Source of the DNA: Nocardioides sp. TF02-7
GTDB taxonomy: Bacteria; Actinomycetota; Actinomycetes; Propionibacteriales; Nocardioidaceae
Assembly (NCBI RefSeq): GCF_022437945.1
Contig: NZ_CP092535.1
Location: 62,001 to 126,000 of the forward strand
DNA: 64,000 bases
Direction: 5' to 3'
Part shown: one piece after another, positions 9,303-18,203 of the stretch
How the letters are laid out: each line of letters starts with the position of its first letter
Position numbering within the stretch: the first letter of the stretch is position 1
The notes under the pieces: model-generated
The model's input: the letters and a program-made list of their open reading frames with translations, nothing else
Told to the model about the DNA's origin: nothing
Databases searched by the model: none
Position numbers and translations under genes: made by a program

Positions 9303-10426
9303 CCCGACTCCGCTTCCGGCTCGGTGATCTGAGCGAATGCGGGTCCCAGCGCCGCGGCAAGGGCTCGGTTCTTGCAGTCGCTGCTCACCCCGGTGTACAG
9401 GGCGGTGGTCGCGCCCCACGCGTGGCCGACCTGCTGCTGGACGAAGAAGGGGTCGAAGCCGTCCTCGATCAGGTGCGTCACGTACGAGTGGCGCAGGCAG
9501 TGTGGATGCAGCTCCGCGGGCAGGCCGAGCGCGTCGCGGTACTCCCGGAACCGCACATTGACGTAGTCGGTCGAGACCCGGCCACCGCGCTCCGTGGGCC
9601 ACAGCATCGGCCGCTGGCCCACCCCATAGAGCGGCCGCACCTCCTCGACGTACTCGGCCAGCACGTCCACCGACCATCCCATCACCGTCAGCACCGACCG
9701 GCGCCGCGGCGGGGAGCCCTTCATCGCCTTGCCGTAGCGCACCGAGCAGATCCCGTACCCCCCGAACTGCGCAGCCGCGGGGTTGGTGTGGAAGTCAGTG
9801 ACGTCCAGCATCACCGCCTCGCGACGGCGCAGCCCGAACGCGTAGATCGTCTTGAACACCGCCGCATCCCGAAACGCCGCGGTCCACCCCTTCCGCCCCA
9901 GACGCTGCGCCCGGTCCACCTGGGCGTCTGCGTGGTCGAAGAACGCCTGCAGCTCCTCGCGGGTGAACGGCCGCACCGTCGGGCGTCCCTCGTGGTCGGC
10001 CACATGGGCCGCGGTGTTCCATTCGTGACAGATCTGCACCGGATGAGTGCCGAACCGCGCCAGGCATTCCTTCGCCCACTCATACCGCGGATCCACCAGG
10101 TAGTCGCAGAACATGGCGATCGTATTCTGGTAGTTCCGCAGCGTCGAATGCGCCCGCGCGCCACCGCGGCGCAGCGACACCGTCCACTCCTCCACGTCGA
10201 CCGGCTGCCAGCGCCACGGATACTCCCCGGTGAACGCCGCGAACCGGCGAACCGTGGCCACCCGAGACTCGATCGTGGTCACGCTGAGGAGTCGCGCGGT
10301 CTGCTGCGCCGTCCAGCCCGCGAGCATCGCTTCGAAGACTGCCTCCTCCGGATGGAGATGCACCACCGACGACGACAACACCAAGGCCGCCGAGCCCTCC
10401 GGCCTACGCCCCGAACGATCCGCCAC
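9299..10426 (-). CDS. tyrosine recombinase (phage integrase family)
   Basis: Site-specific recombinase of 375 residues with a full catalytic set: Arg200 in YAFGLRRREAV, a Lys in the beta-hairpin GKAMKG (near 236), His309/Arg312 in HPHCLRHS, His335 in QQVGHAW and the nucleophile Tyr344 in TTALYTG. Residues about 30-130 form a SAM-like core-binding domain. Start is GTG 10426, preceded by AGGAGG eight bases upstream. It leads a three-gene operon with 4-bp overlaps. No attachment site could be proved; candidate repeats lie upstream (10450-10608). Complete and intact, hence probably active. Confidence 0.88.
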   Translation of the reverse strand: MADRSGRRPEGSAALVLSSSVVHLHPEEAVFEAMLAGWTAQQTARLLSVTTIESRVATVRRFAAFTGEYPWRWQPVDVEEWTVSLRRGGARAHSTLRNYQNTIAMFCDYLVDPRYEWAKECLARFGTHPVQICHEWNTAAHVADHEGRPTVRPFTREELQAFFDHADAQVDRAQRLGRKGWTAAFRDAAVFKTIYAFGLRRREAVMLDVTDFHTNPAAAQFGGYGICSVRYGKAMKGSPPRRRSVLTVMGWSVDVLAEYVEEVRPLYGVGQRPMLWPTERGGRVSTDYVNVRFREYRDALGLPAELHPHCLRHSYVTHLIEDGFDPFFVQQQVGHAWGATTALYTGVSSDCKNRALAAALGPAFAQITEPEAESG

Positions 10427-10449
10427 GCCCGCCTCCTACACCGTCGAAA

Positions 10450-10478
10450 CCGATGAACGGATCATTCATCAGATGCAA
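10450..10478. promoter_or_regulatory. candidate operator/core site 1 upstream of the recombinase operon
   Basis: Contains GATGAA, a 7-bp spacer, then TTCATC (10452-10470), followed immediately by CATCAGATGCAA (10467-10478). CATC-N-GATG is a palindrome and recurs 130 bp upstream as CATCCGATGCAA. Position between the recombinase start and its distant promoter suits an autoregulatory operator or a recombinase core site. Inference only. Confidence 0.4.
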
Positions 10479-10584
10479 GCGATCGCGCAACCCTGCAGGT
10501 CAGCGTGTTGCAGAAGCCGCCAAACGGCGAACGCGACAGAATGGCAACTACCTCGGATCACAGCCGTGCAAGGCGAATCCAAGC

Positions 10585-10608
10585 CCATGAATGCATCATC
10601 CGATGCAA
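10585..10608. promoter_or_regulatory. candidate operator/core site 2 upstream of the recombinase operon
   Basis: Contains TGCATC-ATCC-GATGCA (10592-10607) and ends CATCCGATGCAA, matching site 1 at 11 of 12 positions. It adjoins the end of the neighbouring cell-wall gene (10621), so it may mark the edge of the inserted segment. The intervening 10479-10584 stretch has no gene; it is less GC-rich than the genes around it. Confidence 0.4.
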
Positions 10609-10620
10609 TTTTTCGCCTTT

Positions 10621-11496
10621 TCAGTACGTCGTGACGTGGACGTGGTCGTAGTGGTTGGCGGTGGCGGACCCGCGGTCCTCCATCGCCCGCCAGCCCTCGG
10701 AGGAGCGCTCGACCGACCAGATCTGCTGGGCGTAGATGAGGTAGCTGACGCCGAGCTCGGAGTAGTACTTGCGGATGAACTCGGCGACCTGCCAGCCGCG
10801 GTCGCCGGAGACCATGATGTCGACGGCGATGCCCTGGCCGTGCTCGCCGTCGCTGCGGAAGGTGCCGTAGGTGCTGATCTCGGGGAACTCCGCGCAGACG
10901 GCCTCGTGGACCGCCTTGATGTTGGGGCTGACGCCGGCGGGGACGGAGGTGCCGTTGGTGCAGTCGCCGCCGAGGGTGAACGGCTTCTCGGCGGTGAGGT
11001 AGCCGGCGGTCACCCAGCGTGACTGGCCGTCGACGACGACCTCCTCGCGGCCGGCGACCTCGCGACCGGTGACAAGGACCTTCTCGCCCTCGGCGATCTC
11101 GCCGACCTGCTCGGCCTTGTCGTCGGGGCGGGTCCACACGTTGAGGGCGGCGGTCGTCCACAGCCGGGTGTCGGCCCGGTCGACGGCGCGCGCCACGGCG
11201 GGCGACTGGAGCGCCTTCTCGACGGCGGTCAGCGGGCGGATCTGCTGCTGCTCGCGGATCGGCCGGGCGCCGCCGCGGGAGACGGGCAGCCGTCGCTCGG
11301 TGCTGGTGTCGGCGCCGGCGATGGAGCCGGCCGCGGCGGTGGAGTCGGAGGCCAGGAGGTCCTGGGCGGGTTCGGCGCCGAGGACGCCGGCGGTCACCGC
11401 CGCACCGGTCGCGGCGATCGCGAGGGGTCCCGCGAGGAGGGCGGCCCGCGGCTTGCGTCGCGCGGTTTCCCGCTTGTGGCTGTGCTTGCCGGCCAC
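10621..11496 (-). CDS. secreted SH3-domain protein with M15-like C-terminal domain
   Basis: Exported cell-wall protein of 291 residues. The start is basic (MAGKHSHKRETARRKPR) and is followed by an Ala-rich hydrophobic segment, as in a signal peptide or membrane anchor. Residues about 110-170 read as a bacterial SH3 domain (LWTTAALNVWTRPDDKAEQVG to RWVTAGYL). The C-terminal 120 residues, with TYGTFRSDGEHGQGIAVDIMVSGD and the ending HYDHVHVTTY, match the peptidase-M15-like domain found in actinobacterial NlpC/RPF-type surface proteins; the Asp and His residues there are the likely metal ligands. Start GTG 11496 follows AAAGGA twelve bases upstream. Probably acts on or binds peptidoglycan. Confidence 0.7.
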   Translation of the reverse strand: MAGKHSHKRETARRKPRAALLAGPLAIAATGAAVTAGVLGAEPAQDLLASDSTAAAGSIAGADTSTERRLPVSRGGARPIREQQQIRPLTAVEKALQSPAVARAVDRADTRLWTTAALNVWTRPDDKAEQVGEIAEGEKVLVTGREVAGREEVVVDGQSRWVTAGYLTAEKPFTLGGDCTNGTSVPAGVSPNIKAVHEAVCAEFPEISTYGTFRSDGEHGQGIAVDIMVSGDRGWQVAEFIRKYYSELGVSYLIYAQQIWSVERSSEGWRAMEDRGSATANHYDHVHVTTY

Positions 11497-11646
11497 GCGC
11501 TGGTTTCCTTTGCTGTCGCTTGCTCGGTCGGTGCCCAGAGCACCGTAGCGGCGGTGGGCACGAACGTCGACCTAACCACACCGCTTTTCCACAGTCCGAA
11601 TCGACCCCGGTGGTCTAGACCGTGTTTCCCGTCACCGTGTGCCGGG

Positions 11647-12807
11647 TCACCCTCCGGTGGTCTCGTCGACCGCCTCGTGGAGCACGCAGTCGCTGCCGTC
11701 GGCGTCGTCGAGCCAGCCCTCCGGCAGCACGACCTTCGACCGCGGCGAGCCCTGCCGGCCGCGCGGGCTGCCGAGCTCGGACACCGGGAACGGCTCGGCC
11801 GGGTCGAGCTCGGCGAGCCGGGCGTCCAGCTCGGCGAGGGTGCTCACCAGGGCGAGGGAGCGCCGCAGGTCGCCGCCGGCCCGGAACCCCTTGAGGTACC
11901 ACGAGACGTGCTTGCGGAACTCCTTGCAGCCGCGCTCCTCCCCCATGTGCTCGCACAGCAGCTCGGCGTGCCGCCGCATCATGGCGGCCACCTCACCGAG
12001 GGTGGGCAGCGCGACCTCCTCCGCGCCGGCGAAGGCGGCGGCCAGGTCGCGGAACAGCCACGGACGCCCGAGGCACCCGCGGCCGACGACGACGCCGGCG
12101 GCACCGGTCTGCTCGACCATCCGCAGCGCGTCGGCGGCCTCCCAGATGTCGCCGTTGCCGAGGACGGGGATGTCGACGTGGTCGACCAGGGCGGCGATCG
12201 CGTCCCAGTCGGCCTCGCCGGAGTAGGCCTGGGCGACGGTGCGGCCGTGGAGGGCGATGGCGGCGCAGCCGCTCTCCTGGGCGATCCGCCCGGCGTCGAG
12301 GTAGGTCAGGTGGTCGTCGTCGAGCCCCTTGCGGGTCTTCATCGTGACCGGCACGCCGTACGGCGTCGCGGCGGCGACCGCTTCCTCGAGGATGCGGGCG
12401 AGCAGGCCGCGCTTCCAGGGCAGCGCCCCGCCGCCGCCCTTGCGGGTCACCTTGGGGACCGGGCAGCCGAAGTTGAGGTCGATGTGGGCGACGCCGTGGT
12501 CGGCGCACAGGATCTCGGCGGCCTTGCCGACGTAGGCCGGGTCGGTGCCGTAGAGCTGCACGGACCGCACCTGCTCGGCGTCGTCGAACACCAGCATCCG
12601 CCGGGTGGTCTCGTCCCCCTCGACCAGGCCGCGGCTGGTGATCATCTCGCAGACGTAGAGCCCTGCTCCCTGCTCGGCGCAGAGCCGCCGGAACGCCGCG
12701 TTGGTGACGCCCGCCATCGGGGCGAGCACGACGGGCGTGGCGACGCGCAGCGACCCGAGCTGCAGGCCCGGGTGTGCGGCGGCGGTGGTCGCGGTCATGC
12801 GGTCCAT
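11647..12807 (-). CDS. dusB: tRNA-dihydrouridine synthase B
   Basis: FMN enzyme that reduces uridines in the tRNA D-loop using NADPH. The 386-residue product has the TIM-barrel start VATPVVLAPMAGVTNAAFR, the catalytic Cys115 in DLNFGCPVPKV, the FMN phosphate-binding strands VDIPVLGNGDI and GVVVGRGCLGRPWLF, and the HGRT motif (IALHGRTVAQAYSG). The C-terminal helical domain includes HMGEERGCKEFRKHVSWYLKGF. Length is as usual for the family. ATG 12807 or ATG 12798 are both possible starts. It lies downstream of glyS and a lipoprotein gene on the same strand. Confidence 0.92.
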   Translation of the reverse strand: MDRMTATTAAAHPGLQLGSLRVATPVVLAPMAGVTNAAFRRLCAEQGAGLYVCEMITSRGLVEGDETTRRMLVFDDAEQVRSVQLYGTDPAYVGKAAEILCADHGVAHIDLNFGCPVPKVTRKGGGGALPWKRGLLARILEEAVAAATPYGVPVTMKTRKGLDDDHLTYLDAGRIAQESGCAAIALHGRTVAQAYSGEADWDAIAALVDHVDIPVLGNGDIWEAADALRMVEQTGAAGVVVGRGCLGRPWLFRDLAAAFAGAEEVALPTLGEVAAMMRRHAELLCEHMGEERGCKEFRKHVSWYLKGFRAGGDLRRSLALVSTLAELDARLAELDPAEPFPVSELGSPRGRQGSPRSKVVLPEGWLDDADGSDCVLHEAVDETTGG

Positions 12808-12840
12808 TGTCCGGGCCGCGGGGAAGGTGGTGAAATCCGC

Positions 12841-13559
12841 TCAGCGGCGGCGCTTCTTCTTCCGCTTCTCCGGCTGCTCGATCTCGGTGATCGTGCCGCT
12901 CCAGGTGACCGGCTCGAGGTCGCCGACGAGGTCGAACGCGACCGCCTCCAGCTCGCTGCCCTCCGGCGAGAGGTAGACCAGGCACAGGTCGGTCGACCTG
13001 CCGGCCGGGAACCGCTCGGGCAGCGGGCCGCCGGGGCACGGCCGGAACTTCTTCTGCTGGAAGCCGAGCGGCTCGACGAGCACGCCGGAGCTCTCGAGGG
13101 AGTAGAGCGGCACGGCCAGGCCACCGGCGTCGGTGTCGCCGACGTTGCGGACGGTGACACGGGCGAAGTACGGCGTCTGGTCGCGCATCTGCTTGGTAAT
13201 CACCCAGCCGCCGAACGACTCCTCGAACGAGGTGCGGTCGACCCGGTCGACCGTGATGTCGAGGGCGACGACCTCGTCCTGCCGCGGCCGCCAGGCGACG
13301 GTCGCGGTCTCGGTCAGCCCGAGCTGGGCTCCGGGCGCGGTCAGCTCGACCGCGTCCGGCACCGGCAGGTAGTCCTCCACCGCGGCGGTCGTGCCGCCGT
13401 CGGTGGCCTCCGACGACGCCCCGGTGTCCTCGCTCTCCGGCTCCCCCGCCGCTCCCGTCGCCGCAGCCGGCGAGCGCCCCGAGCACCACGACGCCCGCGA
13501 GGGCCGTGCGGAGGGGTGCCGGCGAGCCCGGTCCGCGGTCGCTGGATCACGACGGTCAT
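12841..13559 (-). CDS. lipoprotein of unknown function (two frame breaks)
   Basis: About 238 residues after correction. The N-terminus from ATG 13559 leads into a hydrophobic stretch ALAGVVVLGALAGCGDG with a lipobox Cys, then an acidic Ser/Thr-rich linker, then a beta-rich domain starting VEDYLPVPDAVEL that is intact from 13380 to the stop. The ending is strikingly basic (QPEKRKKKRRR). Two extra bases, in the G run near 13514 and the C run near 13443, separate the signal peptide and linker from the main domain. The domain resembles DUF4352-like secreted beta-sandwiches (TVRNVGDTDAGGLAVPLY), but this is weak. Function unknown. Confidence 0.65.
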
Positions 13560-13575
13560 GGTGGCACCAGCCGGG

Positions 13576-14973
13576 TCAGCAGCCGACGAAGCGCTCGGCG
13601 AAGTAGGCGGTCAGCCGGTCGAGCGACACCCGCTCCTGCTGCATCGTGTCGCGCTCGCGCACGGTGACGGCCTGGTCCTCGAGGGTGTCGAAGTCGACCG
13701 TGACGCAGTACGGCGTGCCGATCTCGTCCTGGCGGCGGTAGCGGCGGCCGATCGCACCGGCGTCGTCGAAGTCGACCGTCCAGCCGCGGCGGAGCTCGGC
13801 GGCGACGTCCTTGGCCTTGGGCGACAGGTCGGCGTTGCGCGAGAGCGGCAGGACGGCGACCTTGACCGGCGCCAGCCGCGGGTCGAGCCGCAGGACGGTG
13901 CGCTTGTCGACGCCGCCCTTGGTGTTGGGCGCCTCGTCCTCGGAGTAGGCGTCGACGAGGAAGGTCATCAGGCTGCGCGAGAGGCCGGCCGCCGGCTCGA
14001 CGACGTAGGGCACGTAGCGCTCGTTGGCGGCCTGGTCGAAGTAGCTGAGGTCCTGGCCGGAGTGCTCGGCGTGGGTCGACAGGTCGAAGTCGGTGCGGTT
14101 GGCAATGCCCTCGAGCTCACCCCACTCGGAGCCGGCGAAGCGGAACCGGTACTCGATGTCGACGGTGCGCTTCGAGTAGTGGGACAGCTTCTCCTTCGGG
14201 TGCTCGTAGTGCCGCAGGTTGTCGCGGTCGATGCCGAGGTCGACGTACCAGCGCGTCCGCTCGTCGATCCAGTACTGGTGCCACTCCTCGTCCTCACCCG
14301 GGCGGACGAAGAACTCCATCTCCATCTGCTCGAACTCGCGGGTGCGGAAGATGAAGTTGCCCGGGGTGATCTCGTTGCGGAAGCTCTTGCCGATCTGGGC
14401 GATGCCGAACGGGGGCTTCATCCGCTGGCTGGTGACCACGTTGCTGAAGTTGAGGAAGATGCCCTGCGCGGTCTCCGGGCGCAGGTAGTGCAGGCCCGAC
14501 TCGTCCTCGATCACGCCGAGGTAGGTCTTGAGGAGGCCGGAGAACTGGCGCGGCTCGGTCCAGGCGCCGCGGGTGCCGCAGTTGGGGCAGGCGAGGGTCG
14601 TGAGGTCGACGTCGTCGGGGTTGTCGATCCCCTTCTTCTCGGCGTACTCCTCCTGGAGGTGGTCGGCGCGGAACCGCTTGTGGCACGACTGGCACTCGGT
14701 CAGCGGGTCGGAGAACGTCGCGACGTGGCCGCTGGCCTCCCAGGTCTGCTTGGGCAGGATCACGCTGGAGTCGAGGCCGACGACGTCGTCGCGCATCTGC
14801 ACCATGGACTTCCACCACTGGCGCTTGATGTTGTCCTTGAGCTCGACGCCGAGCGGGCCGTAGTCCCAGGCGGAGCGGGTGCCGCCGTAGATCTCCCCGC
14901 ACGGGTAGACGAACCCGCGCCGCTTGGCGAGGGAGACGACCTGGTCGAGGACGGACGGGGGCGGCTTGGCCAC
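13576..14973 (-). CDS. glyS: glycyl-tRNA synthetase (alpha2 type)
   Basis: Charges tRNA-Gly with glycine; cytoplasmic homodimer of the single-chain class II type used by actinobacteria. The 465 residues show class II motif 2 with FRNE at 198-201 ([11 protein letters not shown]), motif 3 with [14 protein letters not shown], and the insertion with CQSCHKR (94-100) and CPNCG (129-133) that resembles a zinc site. The C-terminal anticodon-binding domain begins around [15 protein letters not shown] and ends with AERFVGC. Start GTG 14973 gives the usual [21 protein letters not shown] opening. Frame intact. Confidence 0.95.
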   Translation of the reverse strand: MAKPPPSVLDQVVSLAKRRGFVYPCGEIYGGTRSAWDYGPLGVELKDNIKRQWWKSMVQMRDDVVGLDSSVILPKQTWEASGHVATFSDPLTECQSCHKRFRADHLQEEYAEKKGIDNPDDVDLTTLACPNCGTRGAWTEPRQFSGLLKTYLGVIEDESGLHYLRPETAQGIFLNFSNVVTSQRMKPPFGIAQIGKSFRNEITPGNFIFRTREFEQMEMEFFVRPGEDEEWHQYWIDERTRWYVDLGIDRDNLRHYEHPKEKLSHYSKRTVDIEYRFRFAGSEWGELEGIANRTDFDLSTHAEHSGQDLSYFDQAANERYVPYVVEPAAGLSRSLMTFLVDAYSEDEAPNTKGGVDKRTVLRLDPRLAPVKVAVLPLSRNADLSPKAKDVAAELRRGWTVDFDDAGAIGRRYRRQDEIGTPYCVTVDFDTLEDQAVTVRERDTMQQERVSLDRLTAYFAERFVGC

Positions 14974-15031
14974 GGCGGTTCCTTTCCTGGGCCGCCCGGC
15001 CGGCTGCCGGGCGGTCTTGGGTGCGAAGCGC

Positions 15032-15349
15032 CTAGGTTACGCGGGCCTCGTGGACGTTCAGCACGGTGTTCGGCTCGACCACCTCGTAGGCGCTGGGCTC
15101 GTCGAGGGCGCGGTTGAGGACGGGCACCGCCTCGAGCTTGACGTCGTACGCCGACAACGCGCGGCGGTAGGCGCCGACGCTGTCCCAGCGGGTGGTGAGC
15201 ACCCACAGGTCGGGCTCGTCGAGGTTGCGGCCGACCCAGCCGTCGACGTACCCCGGCTTGGCCGCCAGCAGGGCGTGCGCGGCGGCGAGCTCGCCTCGGA
15301 ACCGGTGTTCCTCGGCGGGGGTGACCCGGAAGCGGTTGACCACGAGCAC
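15032..15349 (-). CDS. antibiotic-biosynthesis-monooxygenase-fold (ABM) small protein
   Basis: A 105-residue ferredoxin-like alpha/beta protein. [23 protein letters not shown] and [28 protein letters not shown] fit the ABM (dimeric barrel) pattern of small monooxygenases and heme-degrading IsdG-like proteins. No catalytic Asn/Trp/His triad can be claimed with certainty. Start GTG 15349, with another in-frame GTG two codons on. It is divergent from the zinc importer. Chemical role not predictable. Confidence 0.65.
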   Translation of the reverse strand: MLVVNRFRVTPAEEHRFRGELAAAHALLAAKPGYVDGWVGRNLDEPDLWVLTTRWDSVGAYRRALSAYDVKLEAVPVLNRALDEPSAYEVVEPNTVLNVHEARVT

Positions 15350-15407
15350 GACCGGAGTCTCGCACGCCTCCCGGCGGCCCCGAGTGGACAGACCGGCTCG
15401 TCATGTT

Positions 15408-15422
15408 TGAGAATGATTCTCA
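15408..15422. promoter_or_regulatory. Zur box overlapping the znuA start
   Basis: TGAGAATGATTCTCA is a perfect 7-1-7 inverted repeat and matches the actinobacterial Zur consensus TGAAAATGATTTTCA at 13 of 15 positions. Its last base is the A of the likely znuA ATG, so bound Zur would sit across the start region and repress the zinc importer when zinc is plentiful. No zur gene lies in the window. Confidence 0.85.
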
Positions 15423-16364
15423 TGCGCTGGAACGTCGTCCCCGCCCTGGCCACCGTCACCCTGCTCGCGACCGGCTGCGCCGCGGCTTCGGCGGCGGCTC
15501 CGACGACGACGGGGTCACCGTCGCCGCGGCCTTCTACCCGCTCGCCTACGTGTCGGAGCGGGTCGCCGGCGAGCACGCCGACGTCGAGCTGCTCACTGCA
15601 CCCGGCGGCGAGGCGCACGACCTCGAGCTCAGCGTGCAGCAGACCGGGGTGCTCGCCGACGCCGAGCTGGTCGTCTTCGAGACCGGGTTCCAGCCGGCGG
15701 TCGACGAGGCGGTCGAGCAGGTCGCCGAGGGCGACCACGTCGACGCGGCGGAGGTCGTCGACCTGCTCGCGACGGAGGAGTCCGAGGCCGAGCACGAGGA
15801 GCACGAGGAGCACGCGGAGGAGGAACACGACCACGACCACGGCGACGAGGACCCGCACTTCTGGCACGACCCGCTGCGGATGGCCGAGCTCGGCGACGCC
15901 GTGGCCGCCGCCCTGGCCGACGTCGACCCCGACCACGCCGCCGACTACGAGCGCGGCGCCGCCGACCTCCGCGCCGACCTGGAGGCGATCGACGCCGAGC
16001 TGACCGACGGCCTCGCCGACTGCGAGCGCGACACCGTCGTGGTGTCGCACGACGCGTTCGGCTACCTCGAGAAGTACGGCGTGCACCTGGCCCCCGATCG
16101 CCGGCCTCTCCCCCGACGCCGAGCCCTCGCCGGCGCACCTCGCCGAGCTGCAGGAGCTGATCCGCGACGAAGGGATCACCACCGTGTTCAGCGAGCGCCT
16201 GGCCTCGCCCGAGCTCAGCGAGACCCTCGCCAGCGACCTCGGGATCGAGGCCGGGGTGCTCGACCCGATCGAGGGCCTGACCGACGAGACCGACGGAGAG
16301 GACTACCTTTCCCTCATGCAGGCCAACCTGGACGCGCTCCCGCACCGCCAACGGCTGCCGATGA
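15422..16364 (+). CDS. znuA: zinc ABC transporter substrate-binding lipoprotein (frame breaks)
   Basis: Binds Zn2+ outside the membrane and hands it to ZnuB. ATG 15422 gives MRWNVVPALATVTLLATGCA, a lipoprotein signal. After a frame break near 15480 the mature protein reads VTVAAAFYPLAYVSERVAGEHADVELL, with likely ligands in GGEAHDLELS, HFWHDP, VVSHDAFGYL and the late Asp in VLDPIEG. Between the first two ligands is the His/Glu-rich loop EHEEHEEHAEEEHDHDHG typical of ZnuA. Further single-base gains near 16090 and 16340 break the frame; with the last one removed the protein ends ANGCR and TGA 16362-16364 overlaps the next ATG. Without correction the last part fuses in frame to ZnuC, which should not be read as a real fusion. 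Confidence 0.85.
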
Positions 16365-17138
16365 CCGAGCCGGCCGTGTCGATCCGCGAGGGGTCGGTGG
16401 TCCTCGGGGGACGGCCGGTCCTGCGCAACATCGACCTCGCCGTCAGCGACGGCCAGTTCGTCGCACTGATGGGCGCCAACGGGTCGGGCAAGTCCACGCT
16501 CGTGCGCGCCCTCCTCGGCCTCCGGCCGCTCGCGACCGGCGAGGTCCGGCTCTTCGGCACCCCACTCGCCGACTACCGAGCCTGGCACCGCATCGGCTTC
16601 GTCCCGCAGCGGGCCAGCGCCGCCGCCGGCGTCCCCGCCTCCGTGTGGGAGCTCGTCGCCTCCGGCCGGCTCACCCGGCGCCGCCTGCTCCGCCCCCTCA
16701 CCCGCGCCGACCGGGCGGCCATCGACGACGCCATCGAGGTCGTCGGCCTCACCTCCCGGCGTCGCGACCCCGTCGGCCACCTCTCCGGGGGCCAGCAGCA
16801 GCGCGCCCTCATCGCCCGGGCCCTCGCCGGCGAGCCGGAGCTGTTCTTCCTCGACGAGCCCACCGCCGGCGTCGACTTCCCCAACCAGCAAGCCCTCGCC
16901 GACGCCCTCGCCGCGCTCAAGCAGCGCGGCTCCACGGTCGTGCTCGTCGCCCACGAGCTCGGGCCGCTCGCCCGGCTCGTCGACCGGGCGGTGCTCATGC
17001 GCGACGGCCGGACGGCGTACGACGGGCCGCCGCTCGGCGACCACGACGTGCACCTCCCGTGGTTCGCCGAGCCCCACACGCACCACCACCACCCCGGCAC
17101 CGAGCAACGACACCGCCCCGAGCACGCCCCTCAGGTGA
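16361..17138 (+). CDS. znuC: zinc ABC transporter ATP-binding protein (tail frame break)
   Basis: ATPase of the zinc importer, about 258 residues. From ATG 16361 it shows Walker A GANGSGKST, Q-loop in FVPQRASA, signature LSGGQQQRALIARALA, Walker B ELFFLDEPTAG and the switch His in VVLVAHELG. After the domain the sequence becomes His-rich (PHTHHHHP) and the frame stays open far into znuB, which is not credible. One surplus base in the repeat CACCACC region near 17090 explains it; correction gives a short Pro/Ser/Thr tail ending TPLR with TGA at 17136-17138, 33 bp before znuB. Overlaps znuA by 4 bp. Confidence 0.87.
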
Positions 17139-17171
17139 GCGCCCCCTCGACCCACCCGCAGGAGACGCACG

Positions 17172-18176
17172 GTGAGCCCGATCGAGCTGCTCGGCACCGA
17201 CTTCATGCAGCGCGCCCTCATCGCCGCGCTGCTCACCGGGCTCGCCGCCCCCGCCGTCGGCACCTTCCTCGTGCAACGCCGGCTCTCCCTGATGGGCGAC
17301 GGCATCGGCCACGTCGCCGTCACCGGCGTCGCCATCGGACTCCTCACCGGCACCTCCCCCACCTGGACCGCCGTGGTCGTCGCCGTCGTCGGCGCCGTGC
17401 TGATCGAAGTCATCCGCGAACGCGGCCAGTCCAGCGGCGACGTCGCGCTCGCCCTGCTCTTCTACGGCGGACTCGCCGGCGGCATCCTCATCAGCGGCCT
17501 CGGCGGCCAGAGCACCGCCACCCTCTCCCGCTTCCTCTTCGGGTCCATCACCAGCATCTCCGAGGAAGACGTCCTCATCACCCTCCTGCTCGCCGCCGTC
17601 GTCGTGCTGCTCTGCGTCGGCCTGTCACCCCAGCTCTTCGCCGTCGCCCAAGACCCCGAGTTCGCCCGCGTCACCGGCCTCAAGGTGCGCGCCTACAACC
17701 TCATGGTCGCCGTCCTCGCCGCCGTCAGCGTCACCGTCGCCATGCGCACCGTCGGGCTCCTGCTCGTCTCCGCACTCATGGTCGTGCCCGTCGCCACCGC
17801 CCAGCAGGTCACCCGCACCTTCCGCTCCACCCTCACCGGCGCCATGGCACTCGGCGCCCTCGCCTCCGTCGGCGGCCTCCTCCTCACCGCCTTCGCACCC
17901 GCCGACGCGCCCGTCGCCCCCGGCGCCACCATCGTCCTCGTCGCCCTCGCCGGCTTCGCCCTCGCCTGGCCCCTCGGCGTCTGGACCCGCCGCCGCGCCC
18001 GCCTCCGCGAACCCTTCCCCGGCGGCCTCCCCCGCCGACCACGAACCCGCATCCGACCACCCCCACGAGCACGGCCCCCGCTGCGGCCACCTCGCCGTCC
18101 CCCACGAGGACCACTCGACTACGTCCACGACGGCCACCGCCACGCCCCCCACGGCGAGCACTACGACGAGCACTAG
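17172..18176 (+). CDS. znuB: zinc ABC transporter permease, His-rich C-terminus
   Basis: ABC-3 family membrane subunit of the zinc importer. GTG 17172 is preceded by AGGAG eight bases upstream. The first 280 residues hold eight or so hydrophobic helices with the family motif GDGIGHVAVTGVAIG and the cytoplasmic EFARVTGLKV loop. The ending contains DYVHDGHRHAPHGEHYDEH, a likely metal-binding tail. Between about 18020 and 18113 the annotated frame loses the local codon bias and reads Pro/Arg repeats, whereas the next frame gives ADHEPASDHPHEHGPRCGH with normal third-position GC; a gain near 18020 and a loss near 18115 would join them into a longer His-rich tail. Convergent with the WYL gene. Confidence 0.88.
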   Translation: MSPIELLGTDFMQRALIAALLTGLAAPAVGTFLVQRRLSLMGDGIGHVAVTGVAIGLLTGTSPTWTAVVVAVVGAVLIEVIRERGQSSGDVALALLFYGGLAGGILISGLGGQSTATLSRFLFGSITSISEEDVLITLLLAAVVVLLCVGLSPQLFAVAQDPEFARVTGLKVRAYNLMVAVLAAVSVTVAMRTVGLLLVSALMVVPVATAQQVTRTFRSTLTGAMALGALASVGGLLLTAFAPADAPVAPGATIVLVALAGFALAWPLGVWTRRRARLREPFPGGLPRRPRTRIRPPPRARPPLRPPRRPPRGPLDYVHDGHRHAPHGEHYDEH

Positions 18177-18181
18177 ATTGG

Positions 18182-18203
18182 ATTGCGCTCGCTTCGCTCG
18201 CGC
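18182..18203 (-). repeat. 22-bp dispersed repeat, copy 2
   Basis: Reverse complement of the element at 1567-1588 with a single mismatch. It starts 5 bp after the znuB stop and abuts a large inverted repeat. Confidence 0.5.

Noticed and set aside
11497..11646. c-di-AMP (ydaO) riboswitch before the SH3-domain cell-wall gene
   Set aside because: Such genes often have one, but the 150-bp leader lacks the conserved core and is too short.
11476..15117. 1213-residue plus-strand open frame
   Set aside because: It lies antisense to dusB, a lipoprotein gene and glyS, which are firmly identified; no recognisable domain.
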